Positions 13,550 through 26,000 of a DNA stretch of 64,000 nucleotides are shown here, one piece after another; the stretch's first letter is position 1, and every line of letters begins with the position of its first letter. The stretch comes from Anaeramoeba flamelloides (Eukaryota > Metamonada > Anaeramoebidae), in contig JANTQA010000021.1 of assembly GCA_027625915.1 (NCBI GenBank), positions 1,922,001 to 1,986,000 on the forward strand, given 5' to 3'. The notes beneath the pieces were generated by a model. The model searched no databases and was not told the origin of the DNA. It worked only from the letters and a program-made list of their open reading frames with translations. Position numbers and translations under genes: made by a program.

Positions 13550-14584
13550 TACAGTATGTTCAATAACCCGTGTCGGCGTTTTAATATGTTTTTTTGAAAA
13601 TTATTTGTGTTGTTTTTTGAAATAACTTGTGGTTTTTTTTTTTTTAAACGTTTTTTTTTTTTCAATAACTGTGGTTTTCGGTTTTTATTTTGTGTTCAAC
13701 AAAAAAATACAGTTCAGTTTAACTATACTTTCAAATCAACCAATACGTACAATAGATCATATGATCATTGTGTTTTTCTATAACTTTCAAGACCAATCTC
13801 CTTCTAAAAGAGATCTAATAGAACCAAATTTAAACAAAACACCCAGAAATATTAAAACCCAAATCTTTCAGTTTGAATAAATACAAAAAAAATCAATAAA
13901 AAGGATAAAACAAGTTCCTTAAAAACTTTTTTTGCTTGTACCTCGGCATATTAACAAAATGAGATATCAATTTTCCAAAGTTTTTTAAAAAAGCTAGGAA
14001 CTAAAAATTTCAATTCATTTTCTTTTTTCCTTTCGCCAATCGTCTTCAAATCATATCTTGTATTTCGTTTAATTATTTACTTGTTTTTTTTACCTATATT
14101 GGAGGAGATAAGAATCCAAAATGAAAGAATATTTCATATTGAATCAAAAGTTAATTAGACGATATTTTATCTGATCTAAAATTCTACAAGAACATACCCA
14201 ATGACCAAATTAATAATAAATCAATTCATTTTTAACAAGTTTAATAATGAGAGGAAATTAAATCTCTTATAAGATCAATTTTCAGAGATTATAACAAGAT
14301 CTTTCAATTTTTCATTTAAAATAGAAGAAATAATATTTTAGAAAACTTTGAATAAAAATTTCTTTTATAGCTTTGAGAATGACAGTAATATTGTCAAGAT
14401 ATACTTCCTTTTTAAAAATAAGCACACTTTTGAAAACTTTTAATTGTTGACCACAATTAAAAAACGAAAACAACTGAAAAAAGTTGGAAAACAACAGTTA
14501 AAAACACGTTTTTCAAAAAACCACAGTTAAATTTTAAAAATAAGACAATTATTTAAGTCGACACGGGTTATTTAACATACTGTA
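13550..14584. mobile_element. Mariner-like TIR element inserted in a palindrome
   Basis: Terminal inverted repeats start CAGTATGTTCAATAACCCG at 13552 and end with the inverted partner CGGGTTATTTAACATACTG at 14582. Each end is bordered by TA (13550-13551 and 14583-14584), the target duplication of Tc1/mariner elements. A related, shorter element with the same ends lies at 25429-25895. The inside (~1 kb) has no intact transposase; a plus-strand frame at 13629-13880 is not recognisable. Outside the TA, the flanks 13529-13549 and 14585-14605 are exact inverted copies of each other, so the element lies in the centre of a palindrome. Confidence 0.65.
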
Positions 14585-14761
14585 CTCAAAAAAGTTGGTA
14601 GTAATACCGTACTACATTTTTAAAAAGGAATCAAGAAAATCAAGTGAAAATTCTTTCCCATTTATAATTTAAATACCAGAATTAGGTGATTATTATCAGC
14701 CAAAAAGAAGACCAAAATTAAAGTCATTTTGGAATTTATATCATTTGAGTGACCCATGATT

Positions 14762-15321
14762 TAAGGTTTACAATCCCTGAAACTGGAAAAAAGATTATCT
14801 TGTATTGGGTGTGTCAACTTGTTATTTTGGTTCTTAGCTGATCGATCCACAACTAAGTTTGGATCGTATAGGTGGTTGAAAAAGGCTATTTTTGTCATTT
14901 TATTTTTTTTTTTTCCGAAATCCGAATTGATGAGTTTAAGATTAATTGATTGGAAGATATTGAATTGAAAGTGCTAATTTTTGGGTTGTCAATTGAAATT
15001 ATCATTTTCCTTTTACAGAATTAGGAGTAAATAAAAAAAAATTTTTTTACAAGCATCAAATAATACAAAGCGTAAATAAAATTTTCAACATAGAAAACAA
15101 AAAACTCAATTACTAATTCAATATCTTCGAATTAATTAATCTTAAACTCATCAATTCGGATTTCGGAAAAAAAAAAAATAAAATGACAAAAATAGCCTTT
15201 TTCAACCACCTATACGATCCAAACTTAGTTGTGGATCGATCAGCTAAGAACCAAAATAACAAGTTGACACACCCAATACAAGATAATCTTTTTTCCAGTT
15301 TCAGGGATTGTAAACCTTAAA
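14762..15321. mobile_element. Family-B large inverted repeat (foldback element)
   Basis: Arms of about 210 bases (14762-14975 and 15113-15321) are almost perfect inverted copies around a ~135-bp centre. Ends read TTAAGGTTTACAATCCCTG and its inverse. Both borders include TTAA, which could be a piggyBac-type target or simply part of the repeat. High arm identity argues for a recent insertion or ongoing gene conversion between arms. Related diverged copies are at 1-405, 30706-31215 and 40650-40800. No coding capacity. Confidence 0.8.
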
Positions 15322-17043
15322 GGTCTCTAAAAAATCGATTAAAAGCACACTATTTGACAATCTTTTCAATTAAAAAATGATCATTGTGTTAGTAAAAAAC
15401 CCAACAAATGCAAAAAAAAAATACATTTCAATCTTAATTTCAAGCTTGAAATATCAATATATTGGCTTCAAAGTCAAAAAATTTATTTTTCAAAAATTTG
15501 TGGCAATATGTAGATTAATTGATAAAAAAATTCAATTTTTTTCTAAATTAAATAATTAACTAATAGATTTTTTTGGTCAATTATTTCTGAATTATATAGA
15601 AAAGTATACACAAATAATCATTCTTTGGCGTTTTAAGTTCATAATCATCTAGCAAATCTTGAAATTAAAAAATCTCAAAAATTTAATCCTTTTGAAAGTT
15701 CTAAATTTAAATTATTAAATACCAAAATACTATTATTTAGGTTTTTATTTTTGAGATTTTTGAAAAAGTGATTAAAAAAAAAGAATTTCAAAGAACATTT
15801 TTTAAATGTGATCCATTATCAAAAAAATGTAATAATTTATTGTCCAATAATATTTATAATAGATTTTTTCGAACATAGAGACGTTCTGAACCATTTAACA
15901 CTAATGTCCTGTATACCTAATTATCACATATTTTAATTATAGACAAATAAATGGCGATAGTCATCCCTATTTCATCATTTTTTTATTTATTTTAACTTGA
16001 AATTACCAATTCATTTATTTATAAAGAATATTTGTACATACGAAAGAATATAATACATATTTTTCCTTATTCAAAAACTGTCTTATGATTATCAAAATTT
16101 GTTTAATGAGTGACTTTTTATTTCATCGAAAATATGAGACAAATTAACAACTAATACCTTTCAAATAAGTTGATAATGTAGAAATTCCCCATTATCTTGA
16201 AAGGAATGATTTCATCAAATATATCAAAGGGAAAAAATTCAAATATATTTCAGATGTTTCATTATAAACATTAATACCAAAAATAAAGAAAAATTGTTGA
16301 AAATTATTTTAAAAAAGCTATACTTTTGTAAAACTCAATATTGAACTGATTAATATGATTAACAATATAAAAATCTGAAAATGAAATTTATGCATGGTTG
16401 TTCCGGTTATAAAATTTTTGTCAACAAACCTATCGTATAAATTCAAAAAAAAAAAAAAAAAAAATGACCTTGATTGAGTCTTATTTAGCACAACTAAATA
16501 AAAAGAGTTTAATACCCTCAAAAAAATATTAAAAAAGGCACTTAATAATAATTTTACAAGAAAAATTCAAAATTTTCTAATTTTCCACTTTATCATAATT
16601 TTGCTTCGAATATCCAATATTGGTAATTTGAGATCTTTTATTAAAAATTATTTTTAAAGATATTTTATAATTTAAGTTCTAAAAGCCATTTGTTTTTGGA
16701 TCGATAAAGATTTTTTTCTAATTTGAATATAATAAATTTAATTTTAATTTTTTACAGTTAAGAGATTATATTGTTTTGATTCAAAGGTATTTTAAATGTA
16801 ATAAACATCTTTCAAATGAGTAATCAACTATTTTAAATATTTAATAATTATTTTTGTTTTAAATCTAAAAAGAAAATAAGATTTATTTTTATCAGATTTT
16901 CCGTTAGGTTTTTTTTACTTTTTTGTTTATTTAGAAAATCAATAGATTTTACAAAATAAACAGAAAACTCAAGAAAACCCAATGGTGGTTTTTTTTTAAT
17001 TTAAAAAAATCAGTAGTTAAAGTTTGAAAAATTTTTTAAAAAA
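15322..17043. other. Intergenic, no gene recognised
   Basis: A/T-rich DNA with short spurious frames. Positions 16905-17000 carry a piece of family K (CCGTTAGGTTTTTTTTA). Nothing else is supported. Confidence 0.3.
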
Positions 17044-17241
17044 TATGGTCAGTTCCACTTTAAAGACACAAACTTTAAACTAAATTTAAGGCACAAAAAA
17101 ATTCCAAATTAAGGCACAAAATTCAAATTCTAGTAAAAAAATTTGTGTAAAAAAATTTTCAAAAAATGTACTTTAATTTGGAATTTCTTTGCGCCTTAAA
17201 TTGAGTTTAAAGTTTGTGTCCTAAAAGTAGAACTGACTGTA
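17044..17241. mobile_element. Family-A hairpin MITE, copy 1
   Basis: About 198 bp. Left end TATGGTCAGTTCCACTTTA, right end inverse GTAGAACTGACTGTA. Arms of ~80 bases are near-perfect inverted repeats, with CAAACTTTAAACT...GCACAAA subrepeats and a short loop. TA borders and CAGT-type termini are as in Tc1/mariner-derived MITEs. Confidence 0.8.
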
Positions 17242-17908
17242 GTGAAATCTTTTTTTACTCTATTCCTTTGTATTTCGTAAATAATAGTAACCCTATGGCA
17301 CCCAACAACACCCTGTAACATTTGGCAGACAAATTCACTAGCTTTTCCAAAATTTAAAAGAAATAAAGTATAACCTATGGTTTTACTGTATTCTTTTGAT
17401 TCCCGGGAAATCTATAACAAATTTGAATATAAATATATCATTTTTTTTTACTTTATTTGTTTTTTTTTTCAGATGTGCAGACCCTTTTTAAAATTATTAA
17501 TTATTATATATCCAAATAAATTCCTCAAAGTTGAATTAAACTACAATAGTGTAACCCACCTTTTTTTTTTTAGCCCAACATGAAAATTAAACTTTTATTC
17601 AAGATATCAGCACCATTGAAATAAAAGAAAGATTACAATAGAATGGAAACACAATATATTCAAGAAATAAGTTTGGATATAAAAATTTAACAAAAAATTA
17701 AGAAGATATAGAAATATTAAAAAGTAATTTCTTGTTAAAAAAAATTGGAAAAAGATATTTTTTAAATTTTAAATAAAAATAATTTTATCCAACAATTTGT
17801 TAATTAAGATAAAAATTCTGAAACTCAAGCTATTAATATTATGTTAAACATATAGATTAATCCAAGAATGAACCTCAAAAGTGAATATAAATCTGAACAA
17901 AGTATATA

Positions 17909-17941
<33 letters not shown>

Positions 17942-18196
17942 ACCTATCTTCAAATACCTAAGCATGAAAAAAAACCTTGAGTTAAATATTAATAATGGGT
18001 TAAAGATTGAAAATAGAGGTTATTTAAATCATAAGTAAAATTTGTCGACTATGGATTCTAAAATTTATACCTGAAACAAATCCTTTTTTTCTTGAATAGA
18101 GACTTTAAAAATGGATCGTATTGGAAACAACAATCAATAGAACACCCTTAAGAATTTGAAGTACTGGAATGTTGGCGATATTGTAAATAAACTTTA
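17242..18196. other. Intergenic with (TA)n microsatellite
   Basis: No gene is supported. A (TA)n tract lies at about 17910-17938. The rest is A/T-rich. Confidence 0.35.
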
Positions 18197-18424
18197 TTAC
18201 TGTGAATTGTAAAATAAAGAGATCAAAATTTTCATTCAGCTTTCCTAAAAAAAAGCTCCGTTCTGAATGAGAATACAATCATCAAAGAACCCAATTCTAA
18301 ATTGGTTTTAATAATTTAAAGCTATTTATGGAATTAAAAATTGAAATGTTACTTGATTTTTAAAATCTTTTTTTTTGGAAAGCTGAATGAAAATTTTGTT
18401 CAATTTATTTTGCAACAAATAGTA
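18197..18424. mobile_element. Family-D MITE, copy 3
   Basis: Inverted-repeat element. TACTGTGAATTGTAAAATAA at the left pairs with TTATTTTGCAACAAATAGTA at the right, and TTTTCATTCAGCTTTCC pairs with GGAAAGCTGAATGAAAATTTT. TA at both borders. Confidence 0.75.
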
Positions 18425-18479
18425 TTAATTAATGTAAGGTTAATGAAAATAAAAGGAGTAAAAAAAATACCTGTACATG

Positions 18480-18860
18480 AAAATAATACCTGACAAGATT
18501 TTAAATTGTGAATATTAGTTAAATTGATGTTTAATTTCATTTATTTAGAATCAAATCCTTTTTTTTTGAGAATCAAACTTTTTAAAATTATAACTCACCC
18601 ACTTATTAGAAAAAATGATTAATGAAATTACACTTGTTCAAAATACCATTCAATCAAAAAAAAAAAAACAATAAAAATAATATCATTTTCCAAACTCTCG
18701 TAACCCTCATTAAAAACCCTATTTTTTTCAAAAAAAGTTGATCTACTCATACTATAAAACAATGACTTTATTATTCTATAGTTACCTTACTTTAATGAAA
18801 CTTTAGGTTTTTTATTACTCGTTTCATAAAAAAATTGGTTATTTATAAAAAGGATTTGAT
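18480..18860. repeat. Family-M dispersed repeat, copy 1
   Basis: Direct repeat of 57250-57620. Shared runs include TTGTGAATATTAG, GAATCAAACTTTTT, TAACTC-CCAACTTATTAGAA, GTTGATCTACT and GGTTATTTATAAAAAGGATTTGA. Diverged, with no clear terminal repeats. It lies just upstream of the B-box gene. Confidence 0.5.
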
Positions 18861-19286
18861 TGAAAATAAAAGATATTACAGATCAATTTTCTTCATAGAC
18901 ACAATTTTAAATCTTGTTAGGTATTATTTTCATATCTGGTATTTTTTTTACTACTATATTTTTAACTTGTTTTTGTTAATTATGTCGACTTTGTTTTCTT
19001 GTCTTGGTTTTTTTTTGAGAGACTTTAATTTGTTCTCAAATAAATCTACAAAAATGAAAACAATGTGAAACCCTTCTTTTTGGGCATTATTAACCTCAGA
19101 ATTAGACAATTAAATTAAAAACCAAAAAAAATGTCAATTTATATAAATAGTAAAATAAATAGTGTTGTTCAAGAGTTTTCTTTGTTTATAGTTTACTCTA
19201 AAAACTTGTTGAGACATTTGAAACATAAATTTTTCCATTTTTTTTCATTTTTCTTTTAATCAACAAAAAAAACCATCAAAATAACG

Positions 19287-21559
19287 ATGACAGAACAAAT
19301 TACAAAAAATGAGAAGATTGAAGTTAGTGTATCTGAACTTTGTGAAAATTGTATTGAAGATGGGAACGAAGTACTGGCCAAGTTTTATTGCAAAACATGC
19401 AAAATGAGTTATTGTGAGAAATGCAACGATCTAGCCCATTCCTTAACTTCCTTAAAAAGACATAAACGGGTGGCCATCAAAAATGGTAATATTTTTTCTT
19501 TAATCTTTTCTTGACTTCTTCGTTTCGAAAATACAATCGAACACAAAACAATAAAACAAGGGTTGACTAATTTTGTTTTGATTCTTTTTTCTGATTTTTC
19601 AGATCGATTTGTATTCCAAAAATCCCTTTCCTTTTTTTTTTTTTTTAATTCACAAATTTCAATTGTGTTTGATTTAAAATTTGATAAACACTCATCAAAA
19701 TATCGGTCTTCCGATTATTTTTTTTTTTCCATTTATTCTTCCAAAAAAAATGACAAAATAAAGCTAAAAAAAGATTTGCAGAACTGAAAAAATTCGATCT
19801 CAATTCAATTGTAAAAACAATTAATTGGAAAAAAAGCAATCAAAGACCCATCTTCGTTGATCATTCCTTTTAGAAGAAACCTATTTTTTGCTTAAATATT
19901 TTTCTTTCTATTGAAATTTTTAACGAGATCTTTTTGGGAATTTAATTCAGAAAAATTTGTCCTTTTGTCTTCTCTCAAAAAAAGAAAAAAAATAAAACAG
20001 CCCTACGATATCATAATAGCAAATTAAAAGAAAGAATTGAATTCCAAAAAAACAACATTCAAAAAAACTGTTAATTTTTTTTTCTCATTTGTTGGTTTTT
20101 TATTATTTTTCATTCTCGTTCTTAAAACATAAAAAAAGGATCCTTTCAAAAAAATAAAGATCTTGTTGAAAGAACTTGTTCCAAGCATCACAAACAATTA
20201 AAAGTCTTTTGTTTTGACTGTGAGGAGGTGATCTGTACAAAATGTGCTTTTAGTGATCATGAAGGGCATAAAATTAAGATTGTGGAAATTGCATCGAAGG
20301 AGTACAAATTAAAGAATTATAAATTACTTAATGAAACACTCAAAAGGAAAGATCATTTTTTGGTGAAATTGGAAAACGAAACAAAGACGATCACTTCGAG
20401 ATTAGATTATCGATTAAAAGATTTGCAGAAAAAAAAAGAATTTTTGTCTCAAAGGCTCGAAAAGACGTTTTTACAATTAAAAGATGAAATAACTGATGAA
20501 GAGATGAAAAAACTGTCCATGCTAGGAGATCAAAAACAAAAGGAGGAAAAAAACGTGCAATTGCTGAAGGCTGCAGAAAAAAACTTTTCAAGGATCCAAT
20601 CTGCACAAAGAAGAAAAGATCATTTAGAAATTGTAATCTTTTCCATTTTATTCAACAAGGCAAGCAAAATCACTGAAACCCAAGAAGAAGAAACATTGGC
20701 AGTCGTCTCTGGCCCACAAAAGCAATTATACATTGCAGATCAGACAACGGCATTAGCCAAAATGACCTTTAACACACCATTTGATACGAGCAATAGCAAA
20801 GTGGAAATTGACAAAAAGTTTGGCTCCATCGGCGATCCAATCAGAATCCTTTACAAAATATATGATTCGAAAAATAAACTTGCTACCTATCAGCCAATCA
20901 CAAGCAGGTGTGTGATTAAGCTCCCAAATAATGAACAAGAGGTAATTAGTAATTTCACCAAAATGCAAAACACTAGTGGTACGTACTACTATGAATATAA
21001 GGCAAAAAAATCTGGCAAATATGAAATTGCCAGTTTCACAATTGACGGCGAGAAGATTGCAATCGACAATAATTTGGCATTTACTATAAATGTATATTCC
21101 AACTGTTGGAACGAAAATAAAAAAGGTGAAAGGATTGCCTTAAGCGATGGTAACAGATCTGCAAGATATATGGGCGGCTCAGGCAGAGGGAAGGATCGGC
21201 AAATTGAAGGATCACAGATCATGACACAAGGCGTGCATACTTTTAGACTCAAAGTGGTGAAACTTTCTGGATGCATGGAATTTGGTGTCAAGCCACCACA
21301 AAAAAAGGGTTGGGCTTATAAGGTCGGGTGGACCTTTTGCCTCGACTGCGCAGATAAGCATTCATTGGGATCCAGTTACAGGTTTGGGAAAAAATGTAAA
21401 ACAGGAGATGTAATTACAATTATAATTAATATGGATACACACACAGTTTCCTATAAAATAAATGATAATAATTTAGGTATTGCTCATAAAAATGTTGCTA
21501 AGGAATTGGTATTGGCAGTTGGAATTTGGGGGATTAATGATCAATTAACTTTCTTATAA
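19287..21559 (+). CDS. TRIM-like protein: two B-boxes, coiled coil, filamin-like repeat, SPRY-like domain
   Basis: Two exons, 19287-19485 and 20139-21559, joined in phase 1 (AAT G|GTAATA ... AAAAAG|GA), give 539 residues. B-box 1: ligand-like C19, C22, C35, C38, C43, C46, H51, H59. B-box 2: C80, H83, C91, C94, C99, C102, H107, H110; the intron falls between the boxes. A Lys/Glu-rich coiled coil spans about 115-250. A filamin/ABP280-like immunoglobulin fold spans about 290-395 and a SPRY-like beta domain about 395-539 (EFGVKPPQKKGWAYKVGW, then GDVITIIINMD). There is no RING, so E3 ubiquitin-ligase activity is not expected; scaffold or sensor is more likely. A second in-frame acceptor at 20159 would drop seven residues. 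The 653-bp intron has stops in all relevant frames. Cytosolic; no signal peptide or membrane segment. Confidence 0.85.
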
Positions 21560-23064
21560 TTGCTTGTTTTTTTCTCATGCATTTTTGTTTTAAATTTTTT
21601 GAGGCAAACCTGTTATCGTAATTTTTTTTCTCATTAATATATTTTTCTGGTTTTTTTTTTTTTGCTTTTTTAGTATTTAATATTATATCAATTTGATTAT
21701 TAATTGCTTACACATTCGTCCTAAATGATGTTTCTACATCGTAATAACTTTAAAAAAAAAAATAAACTATAACTTTCAAATTATTTGATTTTGTTTATTA
21801 ATAGATGTATTTATAAGTTGAGTGTAATCTTTCAGTATTTAAATAATACTCAAATATTTGCTTTGATAATATTTTATATAAATACCCAGTTTTTAATCTG
21901 AAAATTCTGTTTTGAATTATCAAAAAAAAGTCAATTAAAAAATTATTTCAGATGATTGAAATGAACTTGATTTGTAAAAATTGTCACTCATCTTACAAAA
22001 TAAATTAATAAATAAATTTATTCTTAGTTGTTAAGAACAACTAATGATTAAATCTGAGTAATAATTCACTTTTTAATTATTACAGCGATATAAAAACTCT
22101 GATATTTTAAAAATTAAACAAAATAAAACCAAAAACTAGGAAAAAGTGAATCACATTTTTTGCAATTAGCATTAGAGATTTTTTATTACTGAAATTTCAC
22201 TGAAAATAGTTTTACAAGAAGTTTTTTTGCAAATAAATTATATGAATTTTAAAAGATATTAGATCATCTTAATTTTCTGATTGTTTGTTGGTATTTTTGA
22301 AGATCTTTTTTTTTCAGACTTTTCTTTAGGAAAAAAAAACAAAAATAAATAAAGAAAAAAAAAAAAAAAAAAGAAAAAAGAAAAAGAAAAAGAACATTGT
22401 TATAATGAGAAAATTTTGATTATGATCTCTATATTTTTTTTTTTTTTAAAAAAATAAAGAAAAGAAAAAACGAAAACAAAAAGAAAAAAGAAAAATTCAA
22501 GAAAAGGGAGTAAAAAAAAAAAAAAAATTAACAAAAAAATATTTAAAAAAAGAAAATAGAAAAAAAAAAGAAAATAGAAAAGAAAAAGAAAAAGCAAAAA
22601 ACAAAAGAAAAACAACAATTTTTGCAATCTTCGAAAAAATAATTTAGATCTAAAAATTGAAATTTTAGTTTGAGAAGAATAACGAATTAAACTCATAGAA
22701 TGTGTTCTATTTCTTCAATAAAACAGCACCCCCCACCCCCCCTGACTGAAAAAGAGTTTAGTTTTAAAATGATTAAAATTCAAAATTTTAAGAAAATAAA
22801 AAATTAATAGAAAATTTGGATTAAAATATTATTTAATAATAAAATTTTATTTCTATTTATAGTAAAAAGGTTGATTAGAGATAAATATTTCTTTATATTT
22901 TGGATTTTAATACTCTATTTCTGGATGATGTGTTTAAAAAAAATTCAAAATTATTTCCAAATAGAGAAAAAATGTTTTTTATTTGGATGATTATTGTTTG
23001 AAAATTTATCTTTATTTGTATTTGTATTTGTATTTGCTTATTTTCGTTTTCTTATTATAACCTT
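21560..23064. other. Convergent intergenic region with family-O repeat and purine tract
   Basis: Lies between the 3' ends of the B-box gene and MCTS1. Positions about 22020-22345 are a direct repeat of 51445-51765 (shared CAACTAATGATTAAAT, GATATTTTAAAAATT and AAGATCTTTTTTTT). Positions 22330-22620 are almost pure purine on the plus strand. Positions 22640-22730 match 31620-31720 in inverted orientation (ATGTGTTCTATTTCTTCAAT). A run of C bases with one A break follows at 22728-22742. No gene is supported. Confidence 0.5.
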
Positions 23065-26000
23065 TTAATGTATTTCAAATTTCCACAATCCATCATTAAT
23101 TGAATGTATATTTTTAATACCTGACCCATTATTGATTTTTTTACTATTAATAAGAATTTTTTTTTATTTTCAAATATAAATAAGAGATAAACATATAAAT
23201 ATTGATAGACAGGAGAAATTTTATTGAGGATAAAAAAAAATTATTTTTTAGATCAACAGTTTAATAAAGAATGTATTTTAATAAAATGAGTGAAATTGAG
23301 AAAGAGAAAAAAAAAAGATGAATTTTTCGTTGCTTTATTATTAATTTTTTCATCTTCCTCACCCTTTTCCTTTTCTTCTTCTTATTTTCATTATTCAAGA
23401 AAAGAATCGCAGAATATATATTACGTATTTCAAGTTATTTAAACAGATTAGTTAATTATAAGAACCAACACAATATATTTAACCCCGAGAAAAAAAACAT
23501 TATTATATGAATTAAAATAAAAATACAGAGATTAATGTTGTTTTAGTGATTATATAACAATCACGTCATCATAGAGAACTACTTTTTTGATTATGATAAT
23601 TGATTGTTTATAAATTTTTGATTAGTTTGTTTATAATCAATAAATCACGCATGTGATAATGGATGCGTTGTTTTATTCGAAATTTTTATTAAATTTTTTT
23701 GTGCTTTTTTATTTTTATTTTATATTCTGTAATGAATTATTTTTTTTTTTTAAAAGATTTTATTAGATAAATTACCATTAAAAGATAAATTGGATGATGT
23801 AAATTGAAAAGGGATTTTTATTAGAAATATTATTGAGTGAAAAAAACGTTGAGAAAAGGTTTCCAACTTGTATAAAAACTAATTATCAACCAAAGGAAAT
23901 CATGAATAATGCAATAAGTTTAAAATCCCCTCAAAATGAAATTGAGCTTAATTAGAAATTTTTAATTTTTTTGTTGTTTTCTTGATCTTTGTGAATGTTT
24001 AGATGATTATTTTATTAGTAGTATTAAATGAATTTCTTCAAATCTCAAATTTAATATATTTTTTACAGTCAGTTCCAACTTTAAGACACAAACTTTCAAC
24101 TAAATTTAAGGCATAGAAAAACCTCAAATTAAAGTACAAAATTTGGATTTTTTTTTTACACAAATTATTTTACTAGAATTTGAATATTGTTCATTAATTT
24201 GAGATTTTTTTGTGTCTTAAATTTCGTTGAAAGTTTGTGTCTTAAAGTTGGAACTGACTGTATAAAAAAAAAAATCTGTCACCTTTCAACAAAATTTGTC
24301 AATTTGGTTCGATGTTAATTGATAAAAGAAAAATATGTTTGCTTTCATATTTTTCATTACAAATTTAGTCAATGATTTATTTATTCTTTAATTAAATTAA
24401 AGGAAATAAATGAAAATTTATAATTGGATAATGGAAACAATATTTACATATCCTCGGTTGAATGCACGGTTAACCCAATGGTAAAGGCATTTTTTCTTCC
24501 AATACAAGTAATAGCGACGACCGTTTCTGCTGGTATGTTTTCCTCGGGTAACTCATTTGGAAGTTTAGTCAACCCTTTCATCATTATTTGTGCACCCCCC
24601 ATAAGTGGTTTAACGGCACCCTCATCAACATAATATACTGGCAAAAGTGATGGGACTGTTTTAATTTTATCAGAAATATACAAATAATATGAATAATAGA
24701 ATATAAAATTTAATAATAAATCCTTTTAAAAATTAAAACCTTATTTTTTAGAATACTAAACCAAGTTCAAAATGCTTCAAATTTCTCTGCTTATTTATAC
24801 ATATTTGAATTAGAATTTAAGAATTTATTCACTTCAAAAATCCCTCTTTTATCGATTAAATCTTTTATAACACTTTATCCTAAACAATAAACATTAAAAT
24901 TTTGTTGAACATTTTTTTTTTTTGAAATCGTTATTTGAACATAGAGAATATCATTTTACCATTCAGGAAAAAATTGTTAAATGAAAAAAAAATCTATCAA
25001 ATACATACAATTATAAAATTCCTAGCAAAAAAAGAAAAATTTTTCAAATAATTTTCGACTTATTTTTTACTGATCAATAAAGATAGACATAATTTAAATT
25101 TCTCAAACTGGATTAATTGCCATTTTGGATTTTTTAAATTGAATTTCACAGAAATAAAAAAACCAGAGTAATAAAATTCCCAATAAAAAAGTAATTTTAC
25201 AAAGTTTTACAAATTAAATCACTAATTTTGAAAATTGAACCATGTTTAAATTTTGATTTAATTTGACTTTTTTAGTTCCTTTTTAATGTGAATAATCGAT
25301 CTAATTTATGGATTTCGATTATTTTTCAAAAGAAGGAAAAAAATAAGTCGAAAAATCTCTGAAAATTTTTAATTTTACTACCATTTTACAATTGAAATGG
25401 ATTACATAGATTTTTTTTTTCGATTCGATACAGTATGTTTAATAATCCTTGTTTTTGGGTTTTATTATTTTTCAAAAAATTTAGATGTTGTTTTTGAAAA
25501 TTTGTTGAAATAATTGTTGTTTTTTGGATTTTGTTTTGTAGGATGTTTGAAATAATTGTGTTTTTTTTGATTTAAGTTTTGAAGTCAGCCGATTTTTGCA
25601 TGATAGTGCTTGAATTTTACATTTTTTGGATTTTTTTTCATATTTTTTATAAAGTTTATTTTTCTAAGATAAATGTTTCGTGAACGTATGCATTCAATTT
25701 AAAGTTCGTGTTTTTTGATAAAACTGAAAAATAAAATAATTATTACAATGCTTGAAAAAAAGAGAAACAATACTTAATCAAAAAAGAAACATTACTTTAT
25801 CAAAAAAAAAACCAACAATTATTTCTTTTGGCAACATTTAAAGTTTTTTAAAAAACAAATATATCAATAAACATGGGGTTATTAGGCATACTGTACATTT
25901 TTTTTTTTTTTTTTTTTTTTTTTGAATCGTTATCTGAAATGTTAAAATGTACAATAAACAACATTTAAAATCGATTCTTTGTTTAATACAAAAACAAAAA

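Noticed and set aside
13629-13880. Plus-strand 83-codon frame inside the mariner-like element as a transposase
   Set aside because: No DDE-type motif or helix-turn-helix visible; begins in a T-run and reads as hydrophobic low complexity.
18835-19068. Membrane-like 77-codon frame upstream of the B-box gene
   Set aside because: Overlaps a family-M dispersed repeat and the promoter side of the B-box gene; the Phe/Tyr-rich reading is expected from T-rich DNA.
24424-24633. Plus-strand 69-codon frame
   Set aside because: Antisense of the MCTS1 PUA exon.
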